The notes under the pieces are model-generated. The model was not told the DNA's origin and ran no database searches. It was given only the letters and a program-made list of their open reading frames with translations. The translations under genes were made by a program, and so were the position numbers. From NCBI GenBank assembly GCA_964562855.1, contig CAZLVB010000003.1:1-56604 (forward strand): 56,604 nt of DNA. The letters run 5' to 3'. Source of the DNA: 2-12-FULL-41-17 sp964562855. Its GTDB lineage: Bacteria; Patescibacteriota; Microgenomatia; Curtissbacterales; GWA2-41-24. This document shows, piece after piece, positions 40,341 to 48,301 of the stretch (the stretch's first letter is position 1; each line of letters opens with the position of its first letter).

Positions 40341-41480
40341 GCTTGCAAGCAGCTCCCCTTGTCTATCTTTCCCCGCTTTAACTCTTTCCAACAAGCAGGA
40401 TCGAACTAAATCATTGTTATAAATCATGGCGTCGGGGCAGCCCTCGCAGGCATCCCAGCCGTCTTTGGTGAATTTAGGGGTGTTAATAATCAGGCTCATT
40501 TGAGCATTTAGTCTTTGGGTGACTGACGAAGGTTTACTGGCGAGATTTTTAAGATATGCAAGGATTATTTTTCTGATTGACTTTTCTTTTAAAAGTGCAA
40601 GTAAAGTTTTTACTTTTATATTTGTGCCGTTTTGATGGAAAGCAGTTTTGGAGTAAATCTGGTAGTCTTTATAAATTAGCTCGGCCGCATTACCGCTGAG
40701 GCCGCCAAGTATTCTTTTGTTATGGAAAATCATAGTGTGATATAGCCATGAATAGCTGTTTTTATTTATCGATCTTGGAAGGTAAGCGCAAGGGGGCGTT
40801 TTATAGATATTGTAAATTTGTGCTCGAATTTTTTCTGCCGAAACATATCTTTGTTTAAATAATCTTTCTTGGGGAAAGACATCCTGATATGTTGTGAAGA
40901 TAAACAGGGAAATTATGTCTGAATTGTTTTTGTAAAAATCTAAAAGTTTAGGAAGCGATGAGAAATTTTGGCGAGTGACCATCGAAACAAAGATAAGGTT
41001 AACGTCTTTAATTTTGCGAAACATCTGGCAATAGTATTCTCTAAGTTTATAGAGGCTTTTTTTGTCTTTTGCGCGGTTTTGGTATTGACCAACATGGATT
41101 ATTATTTCGGTTACCCCAAGACTCTTTAATTTCTCGAGCCTTTTTTCCGTTAAAAGGCAGCCGTTGGTCAGTATTCTTACGCCAAGCCTTTTTTTATGGG
41201 CGTAGGCGACGAGTTTGTCCAGGTGCGGGTAAAGCAGAGGTTCACCGCCGGCAATGGCGATTGTTTGGATTTTGCGGATTTTAATTAATGTATCGATCTG
41301 TTTTTCTTGCTCTTTTAAATCTTCGTTTTTTCTAGTCGGGTTGGGCTGGTCCAGTCCCCGGTAACAGCCGGGACAGGCAAGCTGGCAATAGGTTGTCGGT
41401 TCAATCCAGCCGGTGGGGTTGTCGTAAGTACTCCACGGGAGACGGTAGAGATTTTTAAGATTTAGCGAAGGAGCCTGCAT
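40320..41480 (-). CDS. Radical SAM protein
   Basis: 386 aa. The [4Fe-4S] cluster motif is Cys32-x3-Cys36-x2-Cys39 in YCQLACPGCYRGL, followed by IAIAGGEPLLYPHLD, the SAM-binding GGE. ILTNGCLLTEKRLEKLKSLG and TEIIIHVGQ continue the barrel. Near the C-terminus, ACEGCPD and a further Cys (VRSCLLE) suggest an auxiliary cluster of the SPASM/Twitch kind, used by peptide- or sugar-modifying enzymes. It overlaps the end of the upstream membrane protein gene by 26 nt, so the two form an operon. The substrate is unknown; a modification linked to the membrane protein is possible. Confidence 0.8.
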   Translation of the reverse strand: MQAPSLNLKNLYRLPWSTYDNPTGWIEPTTYCQLACPGCYRGLDQPNPTRKNEDLKEQEKQIDTLIKIRKIQTIAIAGGEPLLYPHLDKLVAYAHKKRLGVRILTNGCLLTEKRLEKLKSLGVTEIIIHVGQYQNRAKDKKSLYKLREYYCQMFRKIKDVNLIFVSMVTRQNFSSLPKLLDFYKNNSDIISLFIFTTYQDVFPQERLFKQRYVSAEKIRAQIYNIYKTPPCAYLPRSINKNSYSWLYHTMIFHNKRILGGLSGNAAELIYKDYQIYSKTAFHQNGTNIKVKTLLALLKEKSIRKIILAYLKNLASKPSSVTQRLNAQMSLIINTPKFTKDGWDACEGCPDAMIYNNDLVRSCLLERVKAGKDRQGELLASKVYEGK

Positions 41481-42456
41481 CTGTGCTTAAAGATCGCGCT
41501 AACTTGTTTTTTGGCCAGAAGAGGGAAAAGATAGGCTTAAAATCGGTTTTGCCGATAAAGCTGGTAGTGACGTGCCAGATTGTCCACATCTGCCAGGCCC
41601 CTTCGCCAAAAAGATATTGAGTGCCAAATCTATGTGGTGATTTTAGAAAAAGGAGCAAAAGGCCGATAGTCGCAAGTTGGGTGATGCCGACATATAACCA
41701 AAAGGTTTTAGGTGATTTGTTAAAGGAAAAAAGGATATTTGAGAAATTGAATTTTAGTCTTTGGTCAATCTTTGGTTTTTGGGCAAGCCTTTTTGTATAG
41801 AAGACATACCAGGCGGCAAAATGGTAAAGGGCCAGGAAGGCTCGAGCATGGACCCCAGTCTCGAAGCTTTGCCTGCCAAGCCAGAAAAAGAACAAGCTTA
41901 ATAGGCAGATAAAAAAGAGGCCAAAGCCAAGGGGCTTTGTGGAGGATTTTTGAAAAATAAGAAGAGGTATGGGCAGTAGGAGGGCGAGAGCGAAATAAGC
42001 GGGCATATTAATAACTGGACCGGATTGATAGTTAAATCCAAGAAGGATAAAGGCAAGAAGGGGAATCAGCAAAAGACCAAGTTGGGTTAAATTTGGCAAA
42101 GTCGCGGTCATTAGGCGATATCCGGATTTTGCCGATTCTTCGAGCATAAACTCATCTTTTAAGAGATGAGTTAGAAAGTAGCTGAAAAAAATGAGCTGGA
42201 TTAAATAGTAAGAGTCCAAACTTTTAAGAAAAATTCCAAAGATAATGGCAATTATAGTAGCAATCAAAAAAGGAGAAACAGCTTTTTGGGGCTCTTTGGA
42301 AAAATAGCCCAAAGCAGCCAAGAAAAAATGAGGAATACCAAAAATGGCAATTGTCAGGCTGATGTTAGTAGATTGAAAAAATCGAGAGAAAATAAACCAG
42401 ACTAGCAAAGAGGCAAAAATTGCAACTAAGGTGTTTTTGAAATATTCTTTGGGCAC
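41455..42456 (-). CDS. Polytopic membrane protein of unknown function
   Basis: 333 aa with about nine or ten hydrophobic helices, for example TLVAIFASLLVWFIFSRFF and LALLLPIPLLIFQ. I see no transport or glycosyltransferase motif. A run of conserved-looking residues, FETGVHARAFLALYHFAAWY, and the late segment YLFGEGAWQMWTIWHVTTSF with several Trp and His, could bind a cofactor or lipid. GTG start chosen by the strong promoter 8 nt upstream. First gene of an operon with the radical SAM gene, so the two probably act together. Confidence 0.6.
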   Translation of the reverse strand: MPKEYFKNTLVAIFASLLVWFIFSRFFQSTNISLTIAIFGIPHFFLAALGYFSKEPQKAVSPFLIATIIAIIFGIFLKSLDSYYLIQLIFFSYFLTHLLKDEFMLEESAKSGYRLMTATLPNLTQLGLLLIPLLAFILLGFNYQSGPVINMPAYFALALLLPIPLLIFQKSSTKPLGFGLFFICLLSLFFFWLGRQSFETGVHARAFLALYHFAAWYVFYTKRLAQKPKIDQRLKFNFSNILFSFNKSPKTFWLYVGITQLATIGLLLLFLKSPHRFGTQYLFGEGAWQMWTIWHVTTSFIGKTDFKPIFSLFWPKNKLARSLSTDAGSFAKS

Positions 42457-42464
42457 TTTGAAAA

Positions 42465-42493
42465 ATTATAAACATAGTAACTTGCAAGTTCAA
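42465..42493 (-). promoter_or_regulatory. Strong promoter of the membrane protein/radical SAM operon, leaderless spacing
   Basis: Minus strand: TTGAAC (42493-42488), 17-nt spacer, consensus TATAAT (42470-42465), eight bases to GTG 42456. Confidence 0.7.
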
Positions 42494-42554
42494 GACAACG
42501 GAAGTGTTTTACTGGTAAAATGGTGAATTAAACAAGTTCGCAAGTTAAAAAATT

Positions 42555-43685
42555 ATGAAAAAGAAGGGGCTTATTTTTTATTTGCTTTTGGTTCTAGGGC
42601 TTGCGATTTTCTGGTTTGTTTCGCAAACCCCGAAAGTAGTACTTAAGAGTTTTTTATTGTCAACAGAAGTTATTCCCAATTTTCCTTTAAGGCCCTTGAC
42701 TGTTTTCGGAAGTATTATTGAGCAGCAAGACGTTGAAATTGATACAAGCATTGGAAAAATAAAGGCAAATATATACAGACCAAATGACAACCGCAAACAC
42801 CCCGGTATGATTTTAACCCTTGGGACGATTGTAACTAAAAGGGATGCACAGCTGGTTAAATTTTCGAGAGCTCTTTCAAAGCTTGGATTTGTAGTCTTAG
42901 CAGCCGATTTGCCGGATCTTACGGCAGGCTATGTTTTTACCCAGTCAGTTGATGCATCAGTAGACATTTTTAAATACCTTTACGATCAGCCTTTTGTTGA
43001 TAAGGGTAAGATTGGGTTTACGGGGTTTTGCGGTGGTGCCTCAGTTGTACTTGTGGCAGCCGCCCAAGAAGAGGTAAATTCTCAAGTAAGTTTTGTCAAT
43101 ACGTTGTCCCCTTACTTTGATATGTATGATTTTACCCGTTCGGTTCTAACAGGAACCACAATAGATGAAGCAGGAAAACAAAAACTGTGGTCAGTTAATG
43201 CGGAAATGAAAAAAACTTTTATCTTGGGATACACTGCATATTTTTCCGACGAAAACATTAGAACCCTTTTACGGGAGGCAATACTTGAAGGGAAGGAAAT
43301 TGATGAGGAAGCACTTTCAAAACTACCGCCAGAAGCTCAAAATTCTTATCGATTTTTAAAAAATGACAATCCGGCACAATTTAATCAACTTTGGGAAACC
43401 CTACCTCAAGATGCCAAAGATATTGTCTTTAAACTTTCCCCCTCCCACAACCTTACGAACCTAAAAGCCAAGGTTTTCATCTTAAATGATTTAAAAGACA
43501 CTTTCGTTCCCCAGGAAGAATCGAAAAAACTTGCAGCGAATCTCGGACCAGACCAAAAATTATATTTTGAGATTGATTCCTTTGAGCATGTGCGGCCCGG
43601 GAAAAAACTTCCAAGGTTAGCAGCAGTTAAGCAGGCAGCCAATTTATATGGGTATATTTATAGTTTGTTATCAGAAATCTCCTAA
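42555..43685 (+). CDS. Membrane-anchored dienelactone-hydrolase-like alpha/beta hydrolase
   Basis: 376 aa. An N-terminal helix (GLIFYLLLVLGLAIFWFV) anchors an alpha/beta-hydrolase domain. The nucleophile elbow is IGFTGFCGGASVV with Cys159 instead of Ser, the mark of dienelactone hydrolases; likely acid in LNDLKDTFVPQEES and His in FEHVRPGKK complete a Cys-Asp-His triad. The residues between (about 190-290) form an added helical cap. True substrates of such anchored forms are unknown. The PlsC-like gene follows after 3 nt, so a lipid-related role is possible. A short fragment of a second such gene lies at 44586-44618. Confidence 0.75.
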   Translation: MKKKGLIFYLLLVLGLAIFWFVSQTPKVVLKSFLLSTEVIPNFPLRPLTVFGSIIEQQDVEIDTSIGKIKANIYRPNDNRKHPGMILTLGTIVTKRDAQLVKFSRALSKLGFVVLAADLPDLTAGYVFTQSVDASVDIFKYLYDQPFVDKGKIGFTGFCGGASVVLVAAAQEEVNSQVSFVNTLSPYFDMYDFTRSVLTGTTIDEAGKQKLWSVNAEMKKTFILGYTAYFSDENIRTLLREAILEGKEIDEEALSKLPPEAQNSYRFLKNDNPAQFNQLWETLPQDAKDIVFKLSPSHNLTNLKAKVFILNDLKDTFVPQEESKKLAANLGPDQKLYFEIDSFEHVRPGKKLPRLAAVKQAANLYGYIYSLLSEIS

Positions 43686-43688
43686 AAT

Positions 43689-44564
43689 ATGAAAGAAGTT
43701 GAAATACCAAAAAAAATATGGGCGGTCTTAGATCCTGTTCTAATTAGGTCGACAGAGGCATACTTTCAGGCTGGTCCCGGCTACGGGTTTAAGACTGCAA
43801 GGGCGAGAATTTGGGCCCACAAGTTCATGACGTGCTGGCTTAAGGAAGAGCCAGCTCGTTTTTCAGAGTACGCCACCCGAATGCTTGAAGGTTTCGAATT
43901 TGAGATTAAAGGTACAGAACATATTGAACCGAAAGCGGGTATTTATGTGATCAACCACCCTTCTGATGGCCCAATGCGGGGAGCATGGATTTATTTTCTT
44001 CTCAATCACATAGTATGCCAAAAGTTAGGGCAGGATTCTGAACCTCGTTGGATCCACCGTGAAGAAACGGAATTACCCCTGTTGGGAATTGATGCACTTT
44101 CCGTGAAGAAAACCGTCATCGGTCCGACCGCCGCGTTGATTCGAAGGAGAATAGTTAGTAAATTATCCAAAACTACCGGTACTATTCTTTTTCCTCAAAA
44201 AAAAGAAGACACCCCAAAAGCGATGGTAGAGGTTGTTAAAACACTTACCAATGGAGGAAAAGTTGTGCTTTGTCCGGAGGGCCAAGATGCGCCAGTTTTA
44301 AGAAGAGGGATAAAAGCTGCTGGAGCTTTTTTGAGGTTTTTTACCAGTCAGGGGGTTCCAGTTTGGCCAGTAGGAATCTGGAAAGATGGTAATACTCTTG
44401 GTCTTAATTTCGGGTCAAATTTTTCGAACGAAATTCTATCAACCGTTGCTGCACAGCAAGCTTCTGATCTGGCCATGGTTGAGATTGCGAAATTTTTACC
44501 AGAAGAGAAAAGAGGGGTTTACAGGACGCTGGCAAAATCTTCTGAAGCTGTTAAAGTCGATTAA
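43689..44564 (+). CDS. PlsC-like 1-acylglycerol-3-phosphate acyltransferase family protein
   Basis: 291 aa. The family transfers acyl chains to lysophospholipids at the membrane. Seen: FEIKGTEHIEPKAGIYVINH, then PSDGPMRGAW, and later VVLCPEGQDAPVLRRG, which corresponds to the FPEGTRS block; WPVGIWKDGNT follows. The usual H-x4-D active site is altered: the His90 of NHPSDG has an Asp only three residues on, so the enzyme is divergent or uses another acid. There is no clear membrane helix. It forms an operon with the dienelactone-hydrolase-like gene. Confidence 0.65.
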   Translation: MKEVEIPKKIWAVLDPVLIRSTEAYFQAGPGYGFKTARARIWAHKFMTCWLKEEPARFSEYATRMLEGFEFEIKGTEHIEPKAGIYVINHPSDGPMRGAWIYFLLNHIVCQKLGQDSEPRWIHREETELPLLGIDALSVKKTVIGPTAALIRRRIVSKLSKTTGTILFPQKKEDTPKAMVEVVKTLTNGGKVVLCPEGQDAPVLRRGIKAAGAFLRFFTSQGVPVWPVGIWKDGNTLGLNFGSNFSNEILSTVAAQQASDLAMVEIAKFLPEEKRGVYRTLAKSSEAVKVD

Positions 44565-44585
44565 TTTTTGCGATATCCGCAACTA

Positions 44586-44618
44586 ATTGGCTTAACGGGT
44601 TTTTGCGGCGGGGCCTCG
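44586..44618 (+). pseudogene. Fragment of a second dienelactone-hydrolase-like gene
   Basis: Reads IGLTGFCGGAS, matching IGFTGFCGGAS around the catalytic Cys of the gene at 42555 in 10 of 11 residues with about 80 percent DNA identity. The frame then diverges and stops. It lies 22 nt after the PlsC-like gene. Confidence 0.7.
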
Positions 44619-44646
44619 CGAGAGCGGTTTTGAGCCCGCTTCTCAT

Positions 44647-46011
44647 CTAGGGTTTTTTGAAATTGTTTAAACTTTGCTTAATAAATTCTTCCTGTTGCGG
44701 ATTTTTGCCGTATAAATTAGTTTTTTCGCGAGGATCGGAGTCTAAATTATAAAGCTCAAAACTGCCGTCAAAGTTTTCAATAAGTTTCCAGTTTGAAATG
44801 CGGGCCATCGATTTTTTGGCCAAAGAAATTTTTTCGTTCCGGACTTTTGGATTAAGGCCGAAATCACCGGTTTTGATAAAATTTTCGTAGGCCGTAAGGA
44901 TTCCTGTCAAAACCGCTTCTTTATCAACTGCGATTTGAGAGAAAACCGGCCTTTCTTCTTCGTTAAACAACGATTTCCCTTCGAAAGCCTGATTTTGGGG
45001 TATTTGGGCAAGTTCAAGGATGGTGGGAGCCAGATCGAGTAAAGCAACAGGCCGGGTGATTCTTTGGGCGGGGATGTTGGGAGCCTTTATTATTAAAGGA
45101 ATCCTCACTAGTTCGTCATAGAGTGTATCCAGATGCATTCCCCAGATTCCCCGTTCTCCAAATTCTTCCCCATGGTCGGCTGTAATAATAATTATGGTTT
45201 TTTCCGAAAGACTTAATCTATCCAGCTCTTTGAGAATGTTGCCAATAAGATCATCCGTGTAGGCAATTTCGGCATCATAACGGTCGACCATTTGCTGCTT
45301 TTGCTCTTCTGTCAGATCGATTCGGCCCAAGTTGTAATATACGATTGTTTTAATATCATCAAAATCAGCAGGATTTTGGTAATCTTTAGAAAACTTTTTG
45401 TTCCATATGTCAGGGGCTTTATAGGGGTCGTGGACCTCGAACGGTCTTATAAAGAGAAAAAAACTTTTATCTTTATTCTTATCTAAATATTGACTTGTTT
45501 CTGTTTGGATTTGCGCGGCATCCTCCCAGTCTTTTATCTCTATAAACTCGTCAAAGCCCTGGCCAAAACCGAACTGCTTGTTGAAAAATTGGCCGCCCTC
45601 GATTGCCGCAGTCGTGTAACCGTTTTCTTTGAGGACTTCGGTAAGAGTTAGGTGATTTTCGGAAAGCAAGTCAGTCGCCACTTCCACATTCAGCTGATGA
45701 GGATATTTTGAGGTGATCATGGAGGCAAAAGAGGGCAGAGTCCAGTTTGACTGGGAATAAGCATTTTCGAAAACCAGCGAATCTTTGGCTAGGCTGTCGA
45801 TACTTTGGCTTGTAGCTCTTAGGTAGCCATAGGTACCCAAGTGATCTTGGCGGAGAGTATCGATGCCAATGATGATAACGTTACAATCTTGACAGGCGAT
45901 ACTGGAAACTGATGTGGACTCTTTTTGACTTTTTCTATTGGTTTTAAATATTGCAAAGACCAATACGGAAAATATTAAGAGCAGGGAAAAACCCAAGATA
46001 AGCTTTTTCAC
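44647..46011 (-). CDS. Membrane-anchored sulfatase-family hydrolase/transferase
   Basis: 454 aa from GTG 46011. An N-terminal helix (LILGFSLLLIFSVLVFAIF) anchors an alkaline-phosphatase-superfamily domain: VIIIGIDTLRQDHLGTYGY (first metal Asp), SNWTLPSFASMITSKYP at the nucleophile site, IIITADHGEEFGERGIWG (metal Asp/His), and a C-terminal LYNLDSDPREKTNLYG typical of sulfatases. The nucleophile position is Thr, not the Cys/Ser that becomes formylglycine, so it may be a phosphodiesterase or phosphoglycerol/ethanolamine transferase-like enzyme. The frame is open to 46086, but a TATAAT box lies inside that extension and it would overlap the divergent gene. Confidence 0.8.
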   Translation of the reverse strand: MKKLILGFSLLLIFSVLVFAIFKTNRKSQKESTSVSSIACQDCNVIIIGIDTLRQDHLGTYGYLRATSQSIDSLAKDSLVFENAYSQSNWTLPSFASMITSKYPHQLNVEVATDLLSENHLTLTEVLKENGYTTAAIEGGQFFNKQFGFGQGFDEFIEIKDWEDAAQIQTETSQYLDKNKDKSFFLFIRPFEVHDPYKAPDIWNKKFSKDYQNPADFDDIKTIVYYNLGRIDLTEEQKQQMVDRYDAEIAYTDDLIGNILKELDRLSLSEKTIIIITADHGEEFGERGIWGMHLDTLYDELVRIPLIIKAPNIPAQRITRPVALLDLAPTILELAQIPQNQAFEGKSLFNEEERPVFSQIAVDKEAVLTGILTAYENFIKTGDFGLNPKVRNEKISLAKKSMARISNWKLIENFDGSFELYNLDSDPREKTNLYGKNPQQEEFIKQSLNNFKKP

Positions 46012-46021
46012 TTTGCGTCGA

Positions 46022-46027
46022 ATTATA
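46022..46027 (-). promoter_or_regulatory. -10 box (TATAAT) of the sulfatase gene
   Basis: Consensus TATAAT on the minus strand, ten bases before GTG 46011. No good -35 at normal spacing is visible. It supports the shorter protein. Confidence 0.45.
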
Positions 46028-46044
46028 TAACAAATAATATTTCG

Positions 46045-46073
46045 TTGACGCAAGTGGTATTTGCTGATATCTT
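46045..46073 (+). promoter_or_regulatory. Promoter of the 281-aa gene, leaderless spacing
   Basis: TTGACG (46045-46050), 17-nt spacer, TATCTT (46068-46073), six bases to GTG 46080. Confidence 0.55.
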
Positions 46074-46079
46074 TTTGGT

Positions 46080-46925
46080 GTGTCAAAAAAGAAAAAGCTT
46101 TTGGTTGTCCTTTTGGCGATAATTTTTGTTTTTTTGATATTTTTAATTTTTTTACTCTATTTTCTGAAAAACCCCCCGACTCGAAAAGTTACGCAAGAAG
46201 TGACACCAACACCGGTGGCATCACCGGGGGTACTAGCTGAGGCTGCAAGCGGGGTTCAACCAAATGCTCCCGGCACGGGTAACAGTCCAAGTCCGGAAGC
46301 AACCGCATCGGCTTCTCCAACGAGTGTTTCCAGTCAGCAAACATCTGCTGAAACTGCAAGCCTGCCTCAATCGCCTGGCGGTGCCGGTTATAATCCTGTC
46401 TTTAGCATGTCAGTAACCGATTCAAGTGCAGGAGCTGCAAGTGAGGTGCTTTTGACAGTAACTAATCCCAGGGGCAGTAAAAAAACAGTGACGCAAATCT
46501 ATTCGATTCCTGCAGGCTGGCAGGTTGCTTCCTCGCAAGCGCTTGCAGAAGGTTTGCAAATCGGGGAAGGTGATTTTGGGGTAACACTGCCGGTGCTTGG
46601 TACACTTTCCGTACCTTTTACTTTAAAAAGTTCCCAGGTTAATTTAGGTGCCCATAAACTGCAGATAGTCGTTGATTTTCCCGGTCCACTGCCTTTCAAC
46701 GTGAGCCTTTTTATGGATGGCGATAACGGTACGGGTCATACTATTAGGATTGACCGACCCGCAAACGCCAATGCCAATATCGGCCCGCCAACCGTTTTAA
46801 ATGTGCGGTGGTTTTCAAATGTCTTAGCGAACCCTATTGATAAAGGCTCTAAGGCGTGGACAGCGGAGTTTAGATCGATAAACGGGGAGATAGTTACCCG
46901 TAATTCACAGGTAACCATCAAGTGA
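46080..46925 (+). CDS. Anchored protein with an Ig-like beta domain (paralog 1)
   Basis: 281 aa. A lysine-rich start and helix (LLVVLLAIIFVFLIFLIFLL) are followed by a Pro/Ser/Thr/Ala-rich linker of about 70 residues and a beta domain: YNPVFSMSVTDSSAGAASEV, YSIPAGWQVA, LGAHKLQIVVDF, and VSLFMDGDNGTGHTIRI. The same domain occurs in the next gene. It looks like an extracellular beta sandwich presented on a stalk. No enzyme motif is seen. GTG start from the promoter 6 nt upstream. The next gene has its own promoter. Confidence 0.65.
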   Translation: MSKKKKLLVVLLAIIFVFLIFLIFLLYFLKNPPTRKVTQEVTPTPVASPGVLAEAASGVQPNAPGTGNSPSPEATASASPTSVSSQQTSAETASLPQSPGGAGYNPVFSMSVTDSSAGAASEVLLTVTNPRGSKKTVTQIYSIPAGWQVASSQALAEGLQIGEGDFGVTLPVLGTLSVPFTLKSSQVNLGAHKLQIVVDFPGPLPFNVSLFMDGDNGTGHTIRIDRPANANANIGPPTVLNVRWFSNVLANPIDKGSKAWTAEFRSINGEIVTRNSQVTIK

Positions 46926-46933
46926 TTCTAGAC

Positions 46934-46963
46934 TTGACAAATCGACCTTGACTAAATTATAGT
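46934..46963 (+). promoter_or_regulatory. Promoter of the second beta-domain gene
   Basis: TTGACA (46934-46939), 18-nt spacer, TATAGT (46958-46963). The -10 box covers the GTG at 46962, so the start is more likely ATG 46983. Confidence 0.6.
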
Positions 46964-46982
46964 GACCACCACTCGTAGCAAG

Positions 46983-48293
46983 ATGAAATTTGTAGCGCGA
47001 TTATTTCCTCTGCTCTTATCTCTCTCCTTAGTTGTATTACCATTCCTAGTTAATCCGAGTCTTGCAAATGCTGCGACTTTCAACCCAAGTTTCGGAGTAA
47101 CACTTTCTGATAGTACGCCCGGAAACAGCTCTAATGTGGAATTTAGAGTTACAAACCCTAGCGAAAGCGAGATTGTTTCGAATTTTAATTTCCAAATTCC
47201 AGCGGGTTGGCAACTGAACGGGGGGTCATCGTTTGCAGAAAACGATCAGCTGGGAAGCGGCTCTTTTACTGCGGTCTTTGGCGGCAATGAGCTAACTTTT
47301 CCTTTTGTAATAAAGAATAAAACCGATTTACAAGGCCACAAATTGCATATTTTGGCAGATTTTAGCCCTGTGCCTATAACCGTTAATGTTTTTATTGACG
47401 GCGATAATGCAAGCGGTCACTCATTTTCGGTTACTCCGCCGGGCGGCAACGATTTGCCCTCGGAATTAGTTTTTACATTATTTGGACAATCATCGGGAGG
47501 TGTTCCTTTTGTGGTTAATCCAAATGTCCAGGGTGATTATGTCTGGACGGCAAATTTCACGTCTACTTCTGGTGCCAATGTTTCCAGATCGCAAACTCTT
47601 TCAATACCTGGAACAGTAACGCCGGTAGGAGACGACGTTGCAGTGACTCTTTCTGACGGATCGTCTGTGACTTTTGATTCTGTAACTGGGGAGGGGGTTA
47701 CTACTATTTCCACCTCTGAAACAGCGCCGCCCGAAGGAACGGGACAATTCCAGTTAGGAGGGCTTTATTACGACTTTGATACGACCGCGACATTTTCCTG
47801 CCCGTGTACAGTAACCATTCCCTATGACCCCGACCTTGTTTCCGATCCGCGAATTTATCATCAGGAAGTAGGAGTTTGGGTTGATGTGACTACTAATGTT
47901 GATACGGTTAATCATCTGGTTACTGGGGTAGTTTCTTCGTTTTCTTTCTTCGCGCCGGGACAGGCTAATTTCGGATTGGAATTTTTGGATCCGGTAGCCG
48001 CACTGATGAAAAAGTCTAACCCTATAGAGTTGAATAAAAACCAAACTTTGCCGGTACAATTTACACTGGCCGATGCCGATGGGAATTTTGTGACAAATTC
48101 CGATGTTTCAATTCAAGTGGTTAACGCATCCGACAACATTTTGATTACGCAAATACCTGCAGAGATTAAAAATGAACGCTATAAAGCTAATCTTGATCTT
48201 AAATCACTTAATCTGGCGGTAGGCGATTACAAAATCAGGGTTAAAGTAGGCAACACTATTTATTCTCCCTATCCGCTTTTCACCATCAAGTAA
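46983..48293 (+). CDS. Secreted protein with an Ig-like beta domain (paralog 2)
   Basis: 436 aa. A classic signal peptide (KFVARLFPLLLSLSLVVLPF ending LANAA) is best placed when ATG 46983 is used. Domain 1 (SFGVTLSDSTPGNSSNVEF, FQIPAGWQL, LQGHKLHILADFS, VNVFIDGDNASGHSF) is shared with the upstream protein. The middle has a calcium-like beta region with FSCPCTVTIPYDPDLV. The C-terminal domain begins FLDPVAALMKKSNPIELNKN and ends with YKIRVKVGNTIYSPYPLFTI, like the PxKxxx domain of surface proteins. No enzymatic motif. Possibly a cell-surface structural protein or adhesin. Confidence 0.7.
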   Translation: MKFVARLFPLLLSLSLVVLPFLVNPSLANAATFNPSFGVTLSDSTPGNSSNVEFRVTNPSESEIVSNFNFQIPAGWQLNGGSSFAENDQLGSGSFTAVFGGNELTFPFVIKNKTDLQGHKLHILADFSPVPITVNVFIDGDNASGHSFSVTPPGGNDLPSELVFTLFGQSSGGVPFVVNPNVQGDYVWTANFTSTSGANVSRSQTLSIPGTVTPVGDDVAVTLSDGSSVTFDSVTGEGVTTISTSETAPPEGTGQFQLGGLYYDFDTTATFSCPCTVTIPYDPDLVSDPRIYHQEVGVWVDVTTNVDTVNHLVTGVVSSFSFFAPGQANFGLEFLDPVAALMKKSNPIELNKNQTLPVQFTLADADGNFVTNSDVSIQVVNASDNILITQIPAEIKNERYKANLDLKSLNLAVGDYKIRVKVGNTIYSPYPLFTIK

Positions 48294-48301
48294 CTTAGGT
48301 C

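Noticed and set aside
46012..46086. Longer sulfatase N-terminus starting at 46086
   Set aside because: It would overlap the divergent gene start, contain a TATAAT box, and put a polar, His/Arg-rich stretch before the membrane anchor.
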